Shown: positions 11,378-22,414 of the stretch, piece after piece | Position numbering within the stretch: the stretch's first letter is position 1 | How the letters are laid out: each line of letters opens with the position of its first letter | Assembly: GCA_947044405.1 (NCBI GenBank) | Contig: CAMRHE010000063.1 | Coordinates: forward strand, 7,718,001 to 7,782,000 | Length of the DNA: 64,000 nt | From: Leptodactylus fallax | Taxonomy: Eukaryota > Chordata > Amphibia > Anura > Leptodactylidae | Direction: 5' to 3' | Notes under the pieces: model-generated | Told to the model about the DNA's origin: nothing | The model's input: the letters and a program-made list of their open reading frames with translations, nothing else | Database searches by the model: none | Program-made: the position numbers and the translations under genes

Positions 11378-11535
11378 TTCATGCATGGAGTCCATAACTT
11401 TAGTAAGATGATAGAACCTCTGGGAACTTGCGACAACTCCTTTATGTCTTAGGCCAATGGCTTTCGCCAGTTCTCTGATGTAGTTTGACCTCATCTCATC
11501 AAAAAGACTTTGGCTTTTAAGACCCTCCAAAGGAA
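11378..11535 (-). CDS. PGR: Progesterone receptor, penultimate coding exon (ligand-binding domain helices 9-10)
   Basis: Exactly 158 nt, the length conserved for this exon across steroid receptors. The acceptor is a T-rich tract ending CTCAG (11537-11536) and the donor is GAA|GTAAGT. It starts with two bases of a split codon and then encodes 52 residues, beginning [19 protein letters not shown] and ending [15 protein letters not shown]. Human progesterone receptor has the closest matching wording (EGLRSQ, EEMRSSYIREL, QRFYQLTKL). The segment belongs to the late helices of the ligand-binding domain, which also form the dimer surface. The frame is intact with no lesions. The gene runs on the minus strand, so earlier exons should lie to the right, beyond the satellite array. 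Confidence 0.95.
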
Positions 11536-11989
11536 CTGAGAGAAAAGACGGAATTTTCTATATACACAATAGGTATGAATATCTCTACAATCACAACATA
11601 TAAAAGACATATGACGTGTGATCCTACAAAATGTCCCCTTTTACCTACCTCATACTTAAAAGACTTTACAAATACATTGCCATATAGATTTTGGAGAGGA
11701 TTAGGATTATGTAATATGGTTTTAGTTGACTGCCTTTAGAATTGAACTGGTTGCCACTGGAAACAGTCAGCGGTTTAGCACCACCCACTGTCAGACATGT
11801 GACATAAGAGCTTTGTTTTAACTGTAGTTTTCACTAAATGTCCCACAATGCACTGCTCTCTGATATATTGTATGCTATGGATATGCCATAAATGTCTGCG
11901 ATAGGAATAACCATTTAACAATAATAGCCTTACTGTCCTACTTTTCTGATGGACCCAAACCCCCCTAAAAAAAAAACGGTTAATTAAAA

Positions 11990-12295
11990 AAATAGATCAA
12001 CATGTTCAATATTTGTCCATTTTAAGGGACACAGGGTCAAATATAAATCAATGTGTCCGTTTTTAATATCCATAAAAATCCATTGATGTCTGAATTATGT
12101 CCATGATAAAAGTAGGTTGGATTTAAAAAAAAAACAAACAAAAAAAAACAACAATGAAATTTACCTGTTTAGTGGTCCTTTAGAAACAGATGCAAATTGG
12201 ATAACACTTGGCCATCACAAATGGACACAGGACAGATGTAAAACAAATGCACAATGGACATTAAAACCACATCGATTAGTCCGTTATTTATGGCC
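11990..12295. mobile_element. Possible decayed GTCC-rich MITE
   Basis: Scattered GTCC/GGAC words (TTGTCCATTTTAAGGGACAC, TGTGTCCGTTTTTAATATCC, AATGGACACAGGACAG, TTAGTCCGTTATTTATGG) resemble the interior of the element at 9171..9779, but no matching ends are visible. The stretch 12127-12150 is a simple A/C-rich run. Confidence 0.35.
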
Positions 12296-12305
12296 ATGGT
12301 CATGT

Positions 12306-12375
12306 GACTATAGCCTAATTGTGACATCACGGGTGTCAAAAGGCCAGGTCCTGATGTCACAATTAGGCTATAGTC
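12306..12375. repeat. Perfect 24-bp inverted repeat with 22-bp loop
   Basis: Arms 12306..12329 and 12352..12375 (GACTATAGCC...GTGACATCA and its exact complement) can form a strong stem-loop. It may be the tip of a MITE or a recently formed palindrome; no function is implied. Confidence 0.9.
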
Positions 12376-12681
12376 ATGTCATGTTTCCTCAGGAGAAATC
12401 TCAGCTATTTTTATAGACATTCATGGAGGGACAGATTTTTCCCGCTGCAGACATAAATAGATGTGATCTGACTGGTACTATTGAGTAATTCTGCTATTAC
12501 CCTCCTATATTTCTTGATTTACATCAGCAATGAACATTCAATATTGTACAAGGAAAATTCTTCAATCCGTTTGTAAAATTGTTTCTATTGAAATTTGAGG
12601 AAAAATCAGCAATAAGTCATTTTTACTTTTTTTTTTTGTTTAGGTCCAAAGTGACTAAAAAACCAATAATAGTGCCGAGCA

Positions 12682-13009
12682 AGGGTATTTAGCTTTACCA
12701 GAAGCATACCTTTGTGGCCACAAACCTATGAAGCAATGCAGAGATAATCATTGTTTTATAGATATGCAGAACAGCCTGCAAGTGCACAAGGGACGGCGCC
12801 TGATCTGCTAGATTTGCCTACACATGGACACAAGTGCTCTCCTCTCGAATCATTGCCCATGGGATCCCTTTAGCTCTGGCTGTCTGTAGGCAAATCTAAC
12901 AAATTGAGCCCATCCCTCAGTGCACTTGCAGACTGATGTGCATATCCATAGAAAGATGATTATCTGCATTATGAATATTAAGGTATGTTTCTGCTCCTAT
13001 TAAAACCCC
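12682..13009. mobile_element. Foldback/MITE-like inverted repeat element, about 330 bp
   Basis: Left arm about 12682..12824 and right arm about 12885..13009 are imperfect inverted copies. Paired words include AGAAGCATACCTT/AAGGTATGTTTCT, AATGCAGAGATAATCAT/ATGATTATCTGCATT, CTGCAAGTGCAC/GTGCACTTGCAG and GATTTGCCTACA/TGTAGGCAAATC. There is no open frame. Ends and target duplication could not be fixed. Confidence 0.75.
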
Positions 13010-13014
13010 TACCT

Positions 13015-13751
13015 GTCACCAGGGCCGGTTTTAGACAAAGTGGGGCCCTGGGCAAAATTAAAAGCGGGGCCCCAAATGCTGATATGCAAACAACACCATC
13101 GTCTTGCAGTGACAACCCCTATAATAACGCCTCCTTTCTGCCAACAAAAAAAGTAATAAGCTCCATTTTACCACACACAATTCAAATGAGCACCTTTGTA
13201 CCCCCTAATAGATTTTTGCACCCAGTCATCAGTTATTATAGCGCCTCCTTATAAATAATAGTCCCTGCTTATAAATAATATTACACCTTTATCAGTAATA
13301 GCGCCCTTATAAATGATAAATAGTATCCTGTATCAGTAATATTCCCCTTATCAGTAACAGTCACCCCGTAAAAATAATACTGCTCCCTTATAAATAAGTT
13401 ACCCTTATAAATAATAGTCCCCATTTTCACTAATAGCCCCCTTTATGAATAAGCCCCACTTAACAATTATACCCCCCTTATAAAAAGTTCCCCTCTTATA
13501 AATAATAGCTCCCCCTTATAATGGATGCCTTATATATAATAGTTCCCCCCTTATAAATAATAGCCCATCTTATAAATAATAGTTCCCCCTTATAATAGCC
13601 CCCTCATACTTAAGTTTCCCAATCATATATAGTAACCCATCCTTATATATAATAGTTCTCTGTTATACAGTGTCGGACTGAAGGGCCTTAGGCCCACCAG
13701 AGGATCTTGTTCTGGGGCCCCACCCAACAGCTTCCTGCTAATAGCCTACAC
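13015..13751. repeat. Interspersed repeat with internal AT-rich minisatellite, abutting the array
   Basis: Begins around CAGGGCCGGTTTTAGACAAA with GGGGCCC blocks and ends around CAGTGTCGGACTGAAGGGCC and TCTGGGGCCCCACCC. Between about 13222 and 13660 it holds irregular 18-20-bp units of the type CCCCTTATAAATAATAGT. The family is not identified. The large satellite starts within or just after its right part. Confidence 0.6.
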
Positions 13752-13757
13752 CATAGT

Positions 13758-14357
13758 CAAATGCACAAGTCACACACAGGCTTCCGAGGGCACAAGTCAC
13801 GCACAAGCTGCCGGCATAAGTCACACAGGCCCCAGAAGGGGGTCAGGTCCCAGAAGGGGGGCTTAATAGTCAAATGCACAAGTCACACACAGGCTTCCGA
13901 GGGCACAAGTCACACAGGCCCCGGAAGGGGGTCAGGTCCCAGAAGGGGGGCTTAATAGTCCAATGCTCAAGTCAAAAAGGGCGTCGGCGGCGCTTCATAG
14001 TCAAATGCACAAGTCACACACAGGCCAGTGTAGGAGGGCGTCGGCAGCACTTAATAGTCAAATGCACAAGTCACACAGGCCAGTGTAGGAGGGCGTCGGC
14101 AGCACTTAATAGTCAAATGCACAAGTCACACACAGGCTTCCGAGGGCACAAGTCACGCACAAGCTGCCGGCATAAGTCACGCAGGCCCCAGGAGGGGCTC
14201 AGGTCCCAGAAGGGGGGCTTAATAGTCAAATGCACAAGTCACACACAGGCTTCCGAGGGCACAAGTCACACAGGCCCAGGAAGGGGGTCAGGTCCCAGAA
14301 GGGGGGCTTAATAGTCCAATGCTCAAGTAAAAAAGGGCGTCGGCGGCGCTTAATAGT
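13758..14357. repeat. Truncated first module: ABC DD ABC (600 bp)
   Basis: Exactly 113+89+42+57+55+113+89+42 bp. It equals the last 600 bp of an M or L module and begins precisely at a monomer boundary with undecayed sequence. Confidence 0.9.
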
Positions 14358-15164
14358 CAAATGCACAAGTCACACACAGGCTTCCGAGGGCACAAGTCAC
14401 GCACAAGCTGCCGGCATAAGTCACGCAGGCCCCAGAAGGGGCTCAGGTCCCAGAAGGGGGGCTTAATAGTCAAATGCACAAGTCACACACTGGCTTCCGA
14501 GGGCCTAAGTCACACAGGCCCCGGAAGGGGGTCAGGTCCCAGAAGGGGGGCTTAATAGTCCAATGCTCAAGTCAAAAAGGGCGTCGGCGGCGCTTAATAG
14601 TCAAATGCACAAGTCACACACAGGCTTCCGAGGGCCTAAGTCACACAGGCCCCGGAAGGGGGTCAGGTCCCAGAAGGGGGGCTTAATAGTCCAATGCTCA
14701 AGTCAAAAAGGGCGTCGGCGGCGCTTAATAGTCAAATGCACAAGTCACACACAGGCTTCCGAGGGCACAAGTCACACAGGCCCAGGAAGGGGGTCAGGTC
14801 CCAGAAGGGGGGCTTAATAGTCCAATGCTCAAGTCAAAAAGGGCGTCGGCGGCGCTTAATAGTCAAATGCACAAGTCACGCAGAGGCCAGAGTAGGAGGG
14901 CGTCGGCAGCACTTAATAGTCAAATGCACAAGTCACACACAGGCTTCCGAGGGCACAAGTCACGCACAGGCTGCCGGCATAAGTCACACAGGCCCCAAAA
15001 GGAGGTCAGGTCCCAGAAGGGGGGCTTAATAGTCAAATGCACAAGTCACACACAGGCTTCCGAGGGCACAAGTCACACAGGCCCAGGAAGGGGGTCAGGT
15101 CCCAGAAGGGGGGCTTAATAGTCCAATGCTCAAGTAAAAAAGGGCGTCGGCGGCGCTTAATAGT

Positions 15165-18100
15165 CAAATGCACAAGTCACACACAGGCTTCCGAGGGCAC
15201 AAGTCACGCACAAGCTGCCGGCATAAGTCACGCAGGCCCCAGAAGGGGCTCAGGTCCCAGAAGGGGGGCTTAATAGTCAAATGCACAAGTCACACACTGG
15301 CTTCCGAGGGCCTAAGTCACACAGGCCCCGGAAGGGGGTCAGGTCCCAGAAGGGGGGCTTAATAGTCCAATGCTCAAGTCAAAAAGGGCGTCGGCGGCGC
15401 TTAATAGTCAAATGCACAAGTCACACACAGGCTTCCGAGGGCCTAAGTCACACAGGCCCCGGAAGGGGGTCAGGTCCCAGAAGGGGGGCTTAATAGTCCA
15501 ATGCTCAAGTCAAAAAGGGCGTCGGCGGCGCTTAATAGTCAAATGCACAAGTCACACACAGGCTTCCGAGGGCACAAGTCACACAGGCCCAGGAAGGGGG
15601 TCAGGTCCCAGAAGGGGGGCTTAATAGTCCAATGCTCAAGTCAAAAAGGGCGTCGGCGGCGCTTCATAGTCAAATGCACAAGTCACGCAGAGGCCAGAGT
15701 AGGAGGGCGTCGGCAGCACTTAATAGTCAAATGCACAAGTCACACACAGGCTTCCGAGGGCACAAGTCACGCACAAGCTGCCGGCATAAGTCACACAGGC
15801 CCCAGAAGGGGGTCAGGTCCCAGAAGGGGGGCTTAATAGTCAAATGCACAAGTCACACACAGGCTTCCGAGGGCACAAGTCACACAGGCCCCGGAAGGGG
15901 GTCAGGTCCCAGAAGGGGGGCTTAATAGTCCAATGCTCAAGTCAAAAAGGGCGTCGGCGGCGCTTCATAGTCAAATGCACAAGTCACACACAGGCCAGTG
16001 TAGGAGGGCGTCGGCAGCACTTAATAGTCAAATGCACAAGTCACACAGGCCAGTGTAGGAGGGCGTCGGCAGCACTTAATAGTCAAATGCACAAGTCACA
16101 CACAGGCTTCCGAGGGCACAAGTCACGCACAAGCTGCCGGCATAAGTCACGCAGGCCCCAGGAGGGGCTCAGGTCCCAGAAGGGGGGCTTAATAGTCAAA
16201 TGCACAAGTCACACACAGGCTTCCGAGGGCACAAGTCACACAGGCCCAGGAAGGGGGTCAGGTCCCAGAAGGGGGGCTTAATAGTCCAATGCTCAAGTCA
16301 AAAAGGGCGTGCGGCGGCGCCTTAATAGTCAAATGCACAAGTCACACACAGGCTCCGAGGGCACAAGTCACGCCGCTGCCGGCTGTCACGCAGGCCCCAG
16401 AAGGGGGTCAGGTCCCAGAAGGGGGCTTAATAGTCAAATGCACAAGTCACACACAGGCTTCCGAGGGCCCAAGTCACACAGGCCCCGGAAGGGGGTCAGG
16501 TCCCAGAAGGGGGGCTTAATAGTCCAATGCTCAAGTCAAAAAGGGCGTCGGCGGCGCTTAATAGTCAAATGCACAGTCACCAATGCACAAGTCACACACA
16601 GGCTTCCGAGGGCCCAAGTCACACAGGCCCCGGAAGGGGGTAGGTCCCAGAAGGGGGCTTAATAGTCCAATGCTCAAGTCAAAAAGGGCGTCGGCGGCGC
16701 TTAATAGTCAAATGCACAAGTCCAAGGCCAGGAGGAGGGCGCCGGCGCCAGGCCAGGAGGCAGGCGGTAGGGGGGGGGGGCAGCACTTAATAGTCAAATG
16801 CACAAGTCACACACAGGCTTCCGAGGGCACAAGTCACGCACAGGCTGCCGGCATAAGTCACACAGGCCCCAAAAGGAGGTCAGGTCCCAGAAGGGGGGCT
16901 TAATAGTCAAATGCACAAGTCACACACAGGCTTCCGAGGGCACAAGTCACACAGGCCCAGGAAGGGGGTCAGGTCCCAGAAGGGGGGCTTAATAGTCCAA
17001 TGCTCAAGTAAAAAAGGGCGTCGGCGGCGCTTAATAGTCAAATGCACAAGTCACACACAGGCTTCCGAGGGCACAAGTCACGCACAAGCTGCCGGCATAA
17101 GTCACGCAGGCCCCAGAAGGGGCTCAGGTCCCAGAAGGGGGGCTTAATAGTCAAATGCACAAGTCACACACTGGCTTCCGAGGGCCTAAGTCACACAGGC
17201 CCCGGAAGGGGGTCAGGTCCCAGAAGGGGGGCTTAATAGTCCAATGCTCAAGTCAAAAAGGGCGTCGGCGGCGCTTAATAGTCAAATGCACAAGTCACAC
17301 ACAGGCTTCCGAGGGCCTAAGTCACACAGGCCCCGGAAGGGGGTCAGGTCCCAGAAGGGGGGCTTAATAGTCCAATGCTCAAGTCAAAAAGGGCGTCGGC
17401 GGCGCTTAATAGTCAAATGCACAAGTCACACACAGGCTTCCGAGGGCACAAGTCACACAGGCCCAGGAAGGGGGTCAGGTCCCAGAAGGGGGGCTTAATA
17501 GTCCAATGCTCAAGTCAAAAAGGGCGTCGGCGGCGCTTAATAGTCAAATGCACAAGTCACGCAGAGGCCAGAGTAGGAGGGCGTCGGCAGCACTTAATAG
17601 TCAAATGCACAAGTCACACACAGGCTTCCGAGGGCACAAGTCACGCACAGGCTGCCGGCATAAGTCACACAGGCCCCAAAAGGAGGTCAGGTCCCAGAGG
17701 GGGGCTTAATAGTCAAATGCACAAGTCACACACAGGCTTCCGAGGGCACAAGTCACACAGGCCCAGGAAGGGGGTCAGGTCCCAGAAGGGGGGCTTAATA
17801 GTCCAATGCTCAAGTCAAAAAGGGCGTCGGCGGCGCTTAATAGTCAAATGCACAAGTCACACACAGGCTTCCGAGGGCACAAGTCACGCACAAGCTGCCG
17901 GCATAAGTCACGCAGGCCCCAGAAGGGGCTCAGGTCCCAGAAGGGGGCTTAATAGTCAAATGCACAAGTCACACACTGGCTTCCGAGGGCCTAAGTCACA
18001 CAGGCCCCGGAAGGGGGTCAGGTCCCAGAAGGGGGCTTAATAGTCCAATGCTCAAGTCAAAAAGGGCGTCGGCGCGCATAGTCAAATGCACAAGTCACAC

Positions 18101-21100
18101 ACAGGCTTCCGAGGGCCTAAGTCACACAGGCCCCGGAAGGGGGTCAGGTCCCAGAAGGGGGGCTTAATAGTCCAATGCTCAAGTCAAAAGCCGGCGGCGC
18201 TTAATAGTCAAATGCACAAGTCACACACAGGCTTCCGAGGGCACAAGTCACACAGGCCCAGGAAGGGGGTCAGGTCCCAGAAGGGGGGCTTAATAGTCCA
18301 ATGCTCAAGTCAAAAAGGGCGTCGGCGGCGCTTCATAGTCAAATGCACAAGTCACGCAGAGGCCAGAGTAGGAGGGCGTCGGCAGCACTTAATAGTCAAA
18401 TGCACAAGTCACACACAGGCTTCCGAGGGCACAAGTCACGCACAAGCTGCCGGCATAAGTCACACAGGCCCCAGAAGGGGGTCAGGTCCCAGAAGGGGGG
18501 CTTAATAGTCAAATGCACAAGTCACACACAGGCTTCCGAGGGCACAAGTCACACAGGCCCCGGAAGGGGGTCAGGTCCCAGAAGGGGGGCTTAATAGTCC
18601 AATGCTCAAGTCAAAAAGGGCGTCGGCGGCGCTTCATAGTCAAATGCACAAGTCACACACAGGCCAGTGTAGGAGGGCGTCGGCAGCACTTAATAGTCAA
18701 ATGCACAAGTCACACAGGCCAGTGTAGGAGGGCGTCGGCAGCACTTAATAGTCAAATGCACAAGTCACACACAGGCTTCCGAGGGCACAAGTCACGCACA
18801 AGCTGCCGGCATAAGTCACGCAGGCCCCAGGAGGGGCTCAGGTCCCAGAAGGGGGGCTTAATAGTCAAATGCACAAGTCACACACAGGCTTCCGAGGGCA
18901 CAAGTCACACAGGCCCAGGAAGGGGGTCAGGTCCCAGAAGGGGGGCTTAATAGTCCAATGCTCGCAAAAAAGGGCGTCGGCGGCGCTTAATAGTCAAATG
19001 CACAAGTCACACACAGGCTTCCGAGGGCACAAGTCACGCACAAGCTGCCGGCATAAGTCACGCAGGCCCCAGAAGGGGCTCAGGTCCCAGAAGGGGGGCT
19101 TAATAGTCAAATGCACAAGTCACACACTGGCTTCCGAGGGCCTAAGTCACACAGGCCCCGGAAGGGGGTCAGGTCCCAGAAGGGGGGCTTAATAGTCCAA
19201 TGCTCAAGTCAAAAAGGGCGTCGGCGGCGCTTAATAGTCAAATGCACAAGTCACACACAGGCTTCCGAGGGCCTAAGTCACACAGGCCCCGGAAGGGGGT
19301 CAGGTCCCAGAAGGGGGGCTTAATAGTCCAATGCTCAAGTCAAAAAGGGCGTCGGCGGCGCAATAGTCAAATGCACAAGTCACACACAGGCTTCCGAGGG
19401 CACAAGTCACACAGGCCCAGGAAGGGGGTCAGGTCCCAGAAGGGGGGCTTAATAGTCCAATGCTCAAGTCAAAAAGGGCGTCGGCGGCGCTTAATAGTCA
19501 AATGCACAAGTCACGCAGAGGCCAGAGTAGGAGGGCGTCGGCAGCACTTAATAGTCAAATGCACAAGTCACACACAGGCTTCCGAGGGCACAAGTCACGC
19601 ACAGGCTGCCGGCATAAGTCACACAGGCCCCAAAAGGAGGTCAGGTCCCAGAAGGGGGGCTTAATAGTCAAATGCACAAGTCACACACAGGCTTCCGAGG
19701 GCACAAGTCACACAGGCCCAGGAAGGGGGTCAGGTCCCAGAAGGGGGGCTTAATAGTCCAATGCTCAAGTAAAAAGGGCGTCGGCGGCGCTTAATAGTCA
19801 AATGCACAAGTCACACACAGGCTTCCGAGGGCACAAGTCACGCACAAGCTGCCGGCATAAGTCACGCAGGCCCCAGAAGGGGCTCAGGTCCCAGAAGGGG
19901 GGCTTAATAGTCAAATGCACAAGTCACACACTGGCTTCCGAGGGCCTAAGTCACACAGGCCCCGGAAGGGGGTCAGGTCCCAGAAGGGGGGCTTAATAGT
20001 CCAATGCTCAAGTCAAAAAGGGCGTCGGCGGCGCTTAATAGTCAAATGCACAAGTCACACACAGGCTTCCGAGGGCCTAAGTCACACAGGCCCCGGAAGG
20101 GGGTCAGGTCCCAGAAGGGGGGCTTAATAGTCCAATGCTCAAGTCAAAAAGGGCGTCGGCGGCGCTTAATAGTCAAATGCACAAGTCACACACAGGCTTC
20201 CGAGGGCACAAGTCACACAGGCCCAGGAAGGGGGTCAGGTCCCAGAAGGGGGGCTTAATAGTCCAATGCTCAAGTCAAAAAGGGCGTCGGCGGCGCTTCA
20301 TAGTCAAATGCACAAGTCACGCAGAGGCCAGAGTAGGAGGGCGTCGGCAGCACTTAATAGTCAAATGCACAAGTCACACACAGGCTTCCGAGGGCACAAG
20401 TCACGCACAAGCTGCCGGCATAAGTCACACAGGCCCCAGAAGGGGGTCAGGTCCCAGAAGGGGGGCTTAATAGTCAAATGCACAAGTCACACACAGGCTT
20501 CCGAGGGCACAAGTCACACAGGCCCCGGAAGGGGGTCAGGTCCCAGAAGGGGGGCTTAATAGTCCAATGCTCAAGTCAAAAAGGGCGTCGGCGGCGCTTC
20601 ATAGTCAAATGCACAAGTCACACACAGGCCAGTGTAGGAGGGCGTCGGCAGCACTTAATAGTCAAATGCACAAGTCACACAGGCCAGTGTAGGAGGGCGT
20701 CGGCAGCACTTAATAGTCAAATGCACAAGTCACACACAGGCTTCCGAGGGCACAAGTCACGCACAAGCTGCCGGCATAAGTCACGCAGGCCCCAGGAGGG
20801 GCTCAGGTCCCAGAAGGGGGCTTAATAGTCAAATGCACAAGTCACACACAGGCTTCCGAGGGCACAAGTCACACAGGCCCAGGAAGGGGGTCAGGTCCCA
20901 GAAGGGGGCTTAATAGTCCAATGCTCAAGTCAAAAAGGGCGTCGGCGGCGCTTAATAGTCAAATGCACAAGTCACGCAGAGGCCAGAGTAGGAGGGCGTC
21001 GGCAGCACTTAATAGTCAAATGCACAAGTCACACACAGGCTTCCGAGGGCACAAGTCACGCACAAGCTGCCGGCATAAGTCACACAGGCCCCAGAAGGGG

Positions 21101-22414
21101 GTCAGGTCCCAGAAGGGGGGCTTAATAGTCAAATGCACAAGTCACACACAGGCTTCCGAGGGCACAAGTCACACAGGCCCCGGAAGGGGGTCAGGTCCCA
21201 GAAGGGGGGCTTAATAGTCCAATGCTCAAGTCAAAAAGGGCGTCGGCGGCGCTTCATAGTCAAATGCACAAGTCACACACAGGCCAGTGTAGGAGGGCGT
21301 CGGCAGCACTAGTCAAATGCACAAGTCACACAGGCCAGTGTAGGAGGGCGTCGGCAGCGCTTAATAGTCAAATGCACAAGTCACACACAGGCTTCCGAGG
21401 GCACAAGTCACGCACAAGCTGCCGGCATAAGTCACGCAGGCCCCAGGAGGGGCTCAGGTCCCAGAAGGGGGGCTTAATAGTCAAATGCACAAGTCACACA
21501 CAGGCTTCCGAGGGCACAAGTCACACAGGCCCAGGAAGGGGGTCAGGTCCCAGAAGGGGGGCTTAATAGTCCAATGCTCAAGTAAAAAGGGCGTCGGCGG
21601 CGCTTAATAGTCAAATGCACAAGTCACACACAGGCTTCCGAGGGCACAAGTCACGCACAAGCTGCCGGCATAAGTCACGCAGGCCCCAGAAGGGGCTCAG
21701 GTCCCAGAAGGGGGGCTTAATAGTCAAATGCACAAGTCACACACTGGCTTCCGAGGGCCAAGTCACACAGGCCCCGGAAGGGGGTCAGGTCCCAGAAGGG
21801 GGCTAATAGTCCAATGCTCAAGTCAAAAAGGGCGTCGGCGGCGCTTAATAGTCAAATGCACAAGTCACACACAGGCTTCCGAGGGCCTAAGTCACACAGG
21901 CCCCGGAAGGGGGTCAGGTCCCAGAAGGGGGGCTTAATAGTCCAATGCTCAAGTCAAAAAGGGCGTCGGCGGCGCTTAATAGTCAAATGCACAAGTCACA
22001 CACAGGCTTCCGAGGGCACAAGTCACACAGGCCCAGGAAGGGGGTCAGGTCCCAGAAGGGGGGCTTAATAGTCCAATGCTCAAGTCAAAAAGGGCGTCGG
22101 CGGCGCTTAATAGTCAAATGCACAAGTCACGCAGAGGCCAGAGTAGGAGGGCGTCGGCAGCACTTAATAGTCAAATGCACAAGTCACACACAGGCTTCCG
22201 AGGGCACAAGTCACGCACAGGCTGCCGGCATAAGTCACACAGGCCCCAAAAGGAGGTCAGGTCCCAGAAGGGGGGCTTAATAGTCAAATGCACAAGTCAC
22301 ACACAGGCTTCCGAGGGCACAAGTCACACAGGCCCAGGAAGGGGGTCAGGTCCCAGAAGGGGGGCTTAATAGTCCAATGCTCAAGTAAAAAGGGCGTCGG
22401 CGGCGCTTAATAGT
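15165..22414. repeat. 7.2-kb super-repeat, copy 1 (L' S M S L S)
   Basis: 7,250 bp. L' 15165 has an M-like head and an S-like tail joined in the scrambled stretch 16310-16790. M at 17845 is damaged around 18060-18200. Confidence 0.75.

Larger units (their letters stand above)
11536..13757 (-). other. PGR: PGR intron upstream of the 158-nt exon (visible part)
   Basis: No sequence resembling the preceding exon (the FLCMKxLLLLN region) was found on the minus strand up to the satellite edge. The intron therefore continues into, and if the assembly is correct probably across, the satellite array. Confidence 0.65.

Noticed and set aside
11231..11530. 99-residue continuous frame at the PGR exon
   Set aside because: Only the first 51 residues are exon; the rest reads through the GTAAGT donor into the intron.
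12117..12416. 99-residue plus-strand frame
   Set aside because: Starts in an A/C-rich simple run and crosses the hairpin; no coding character.
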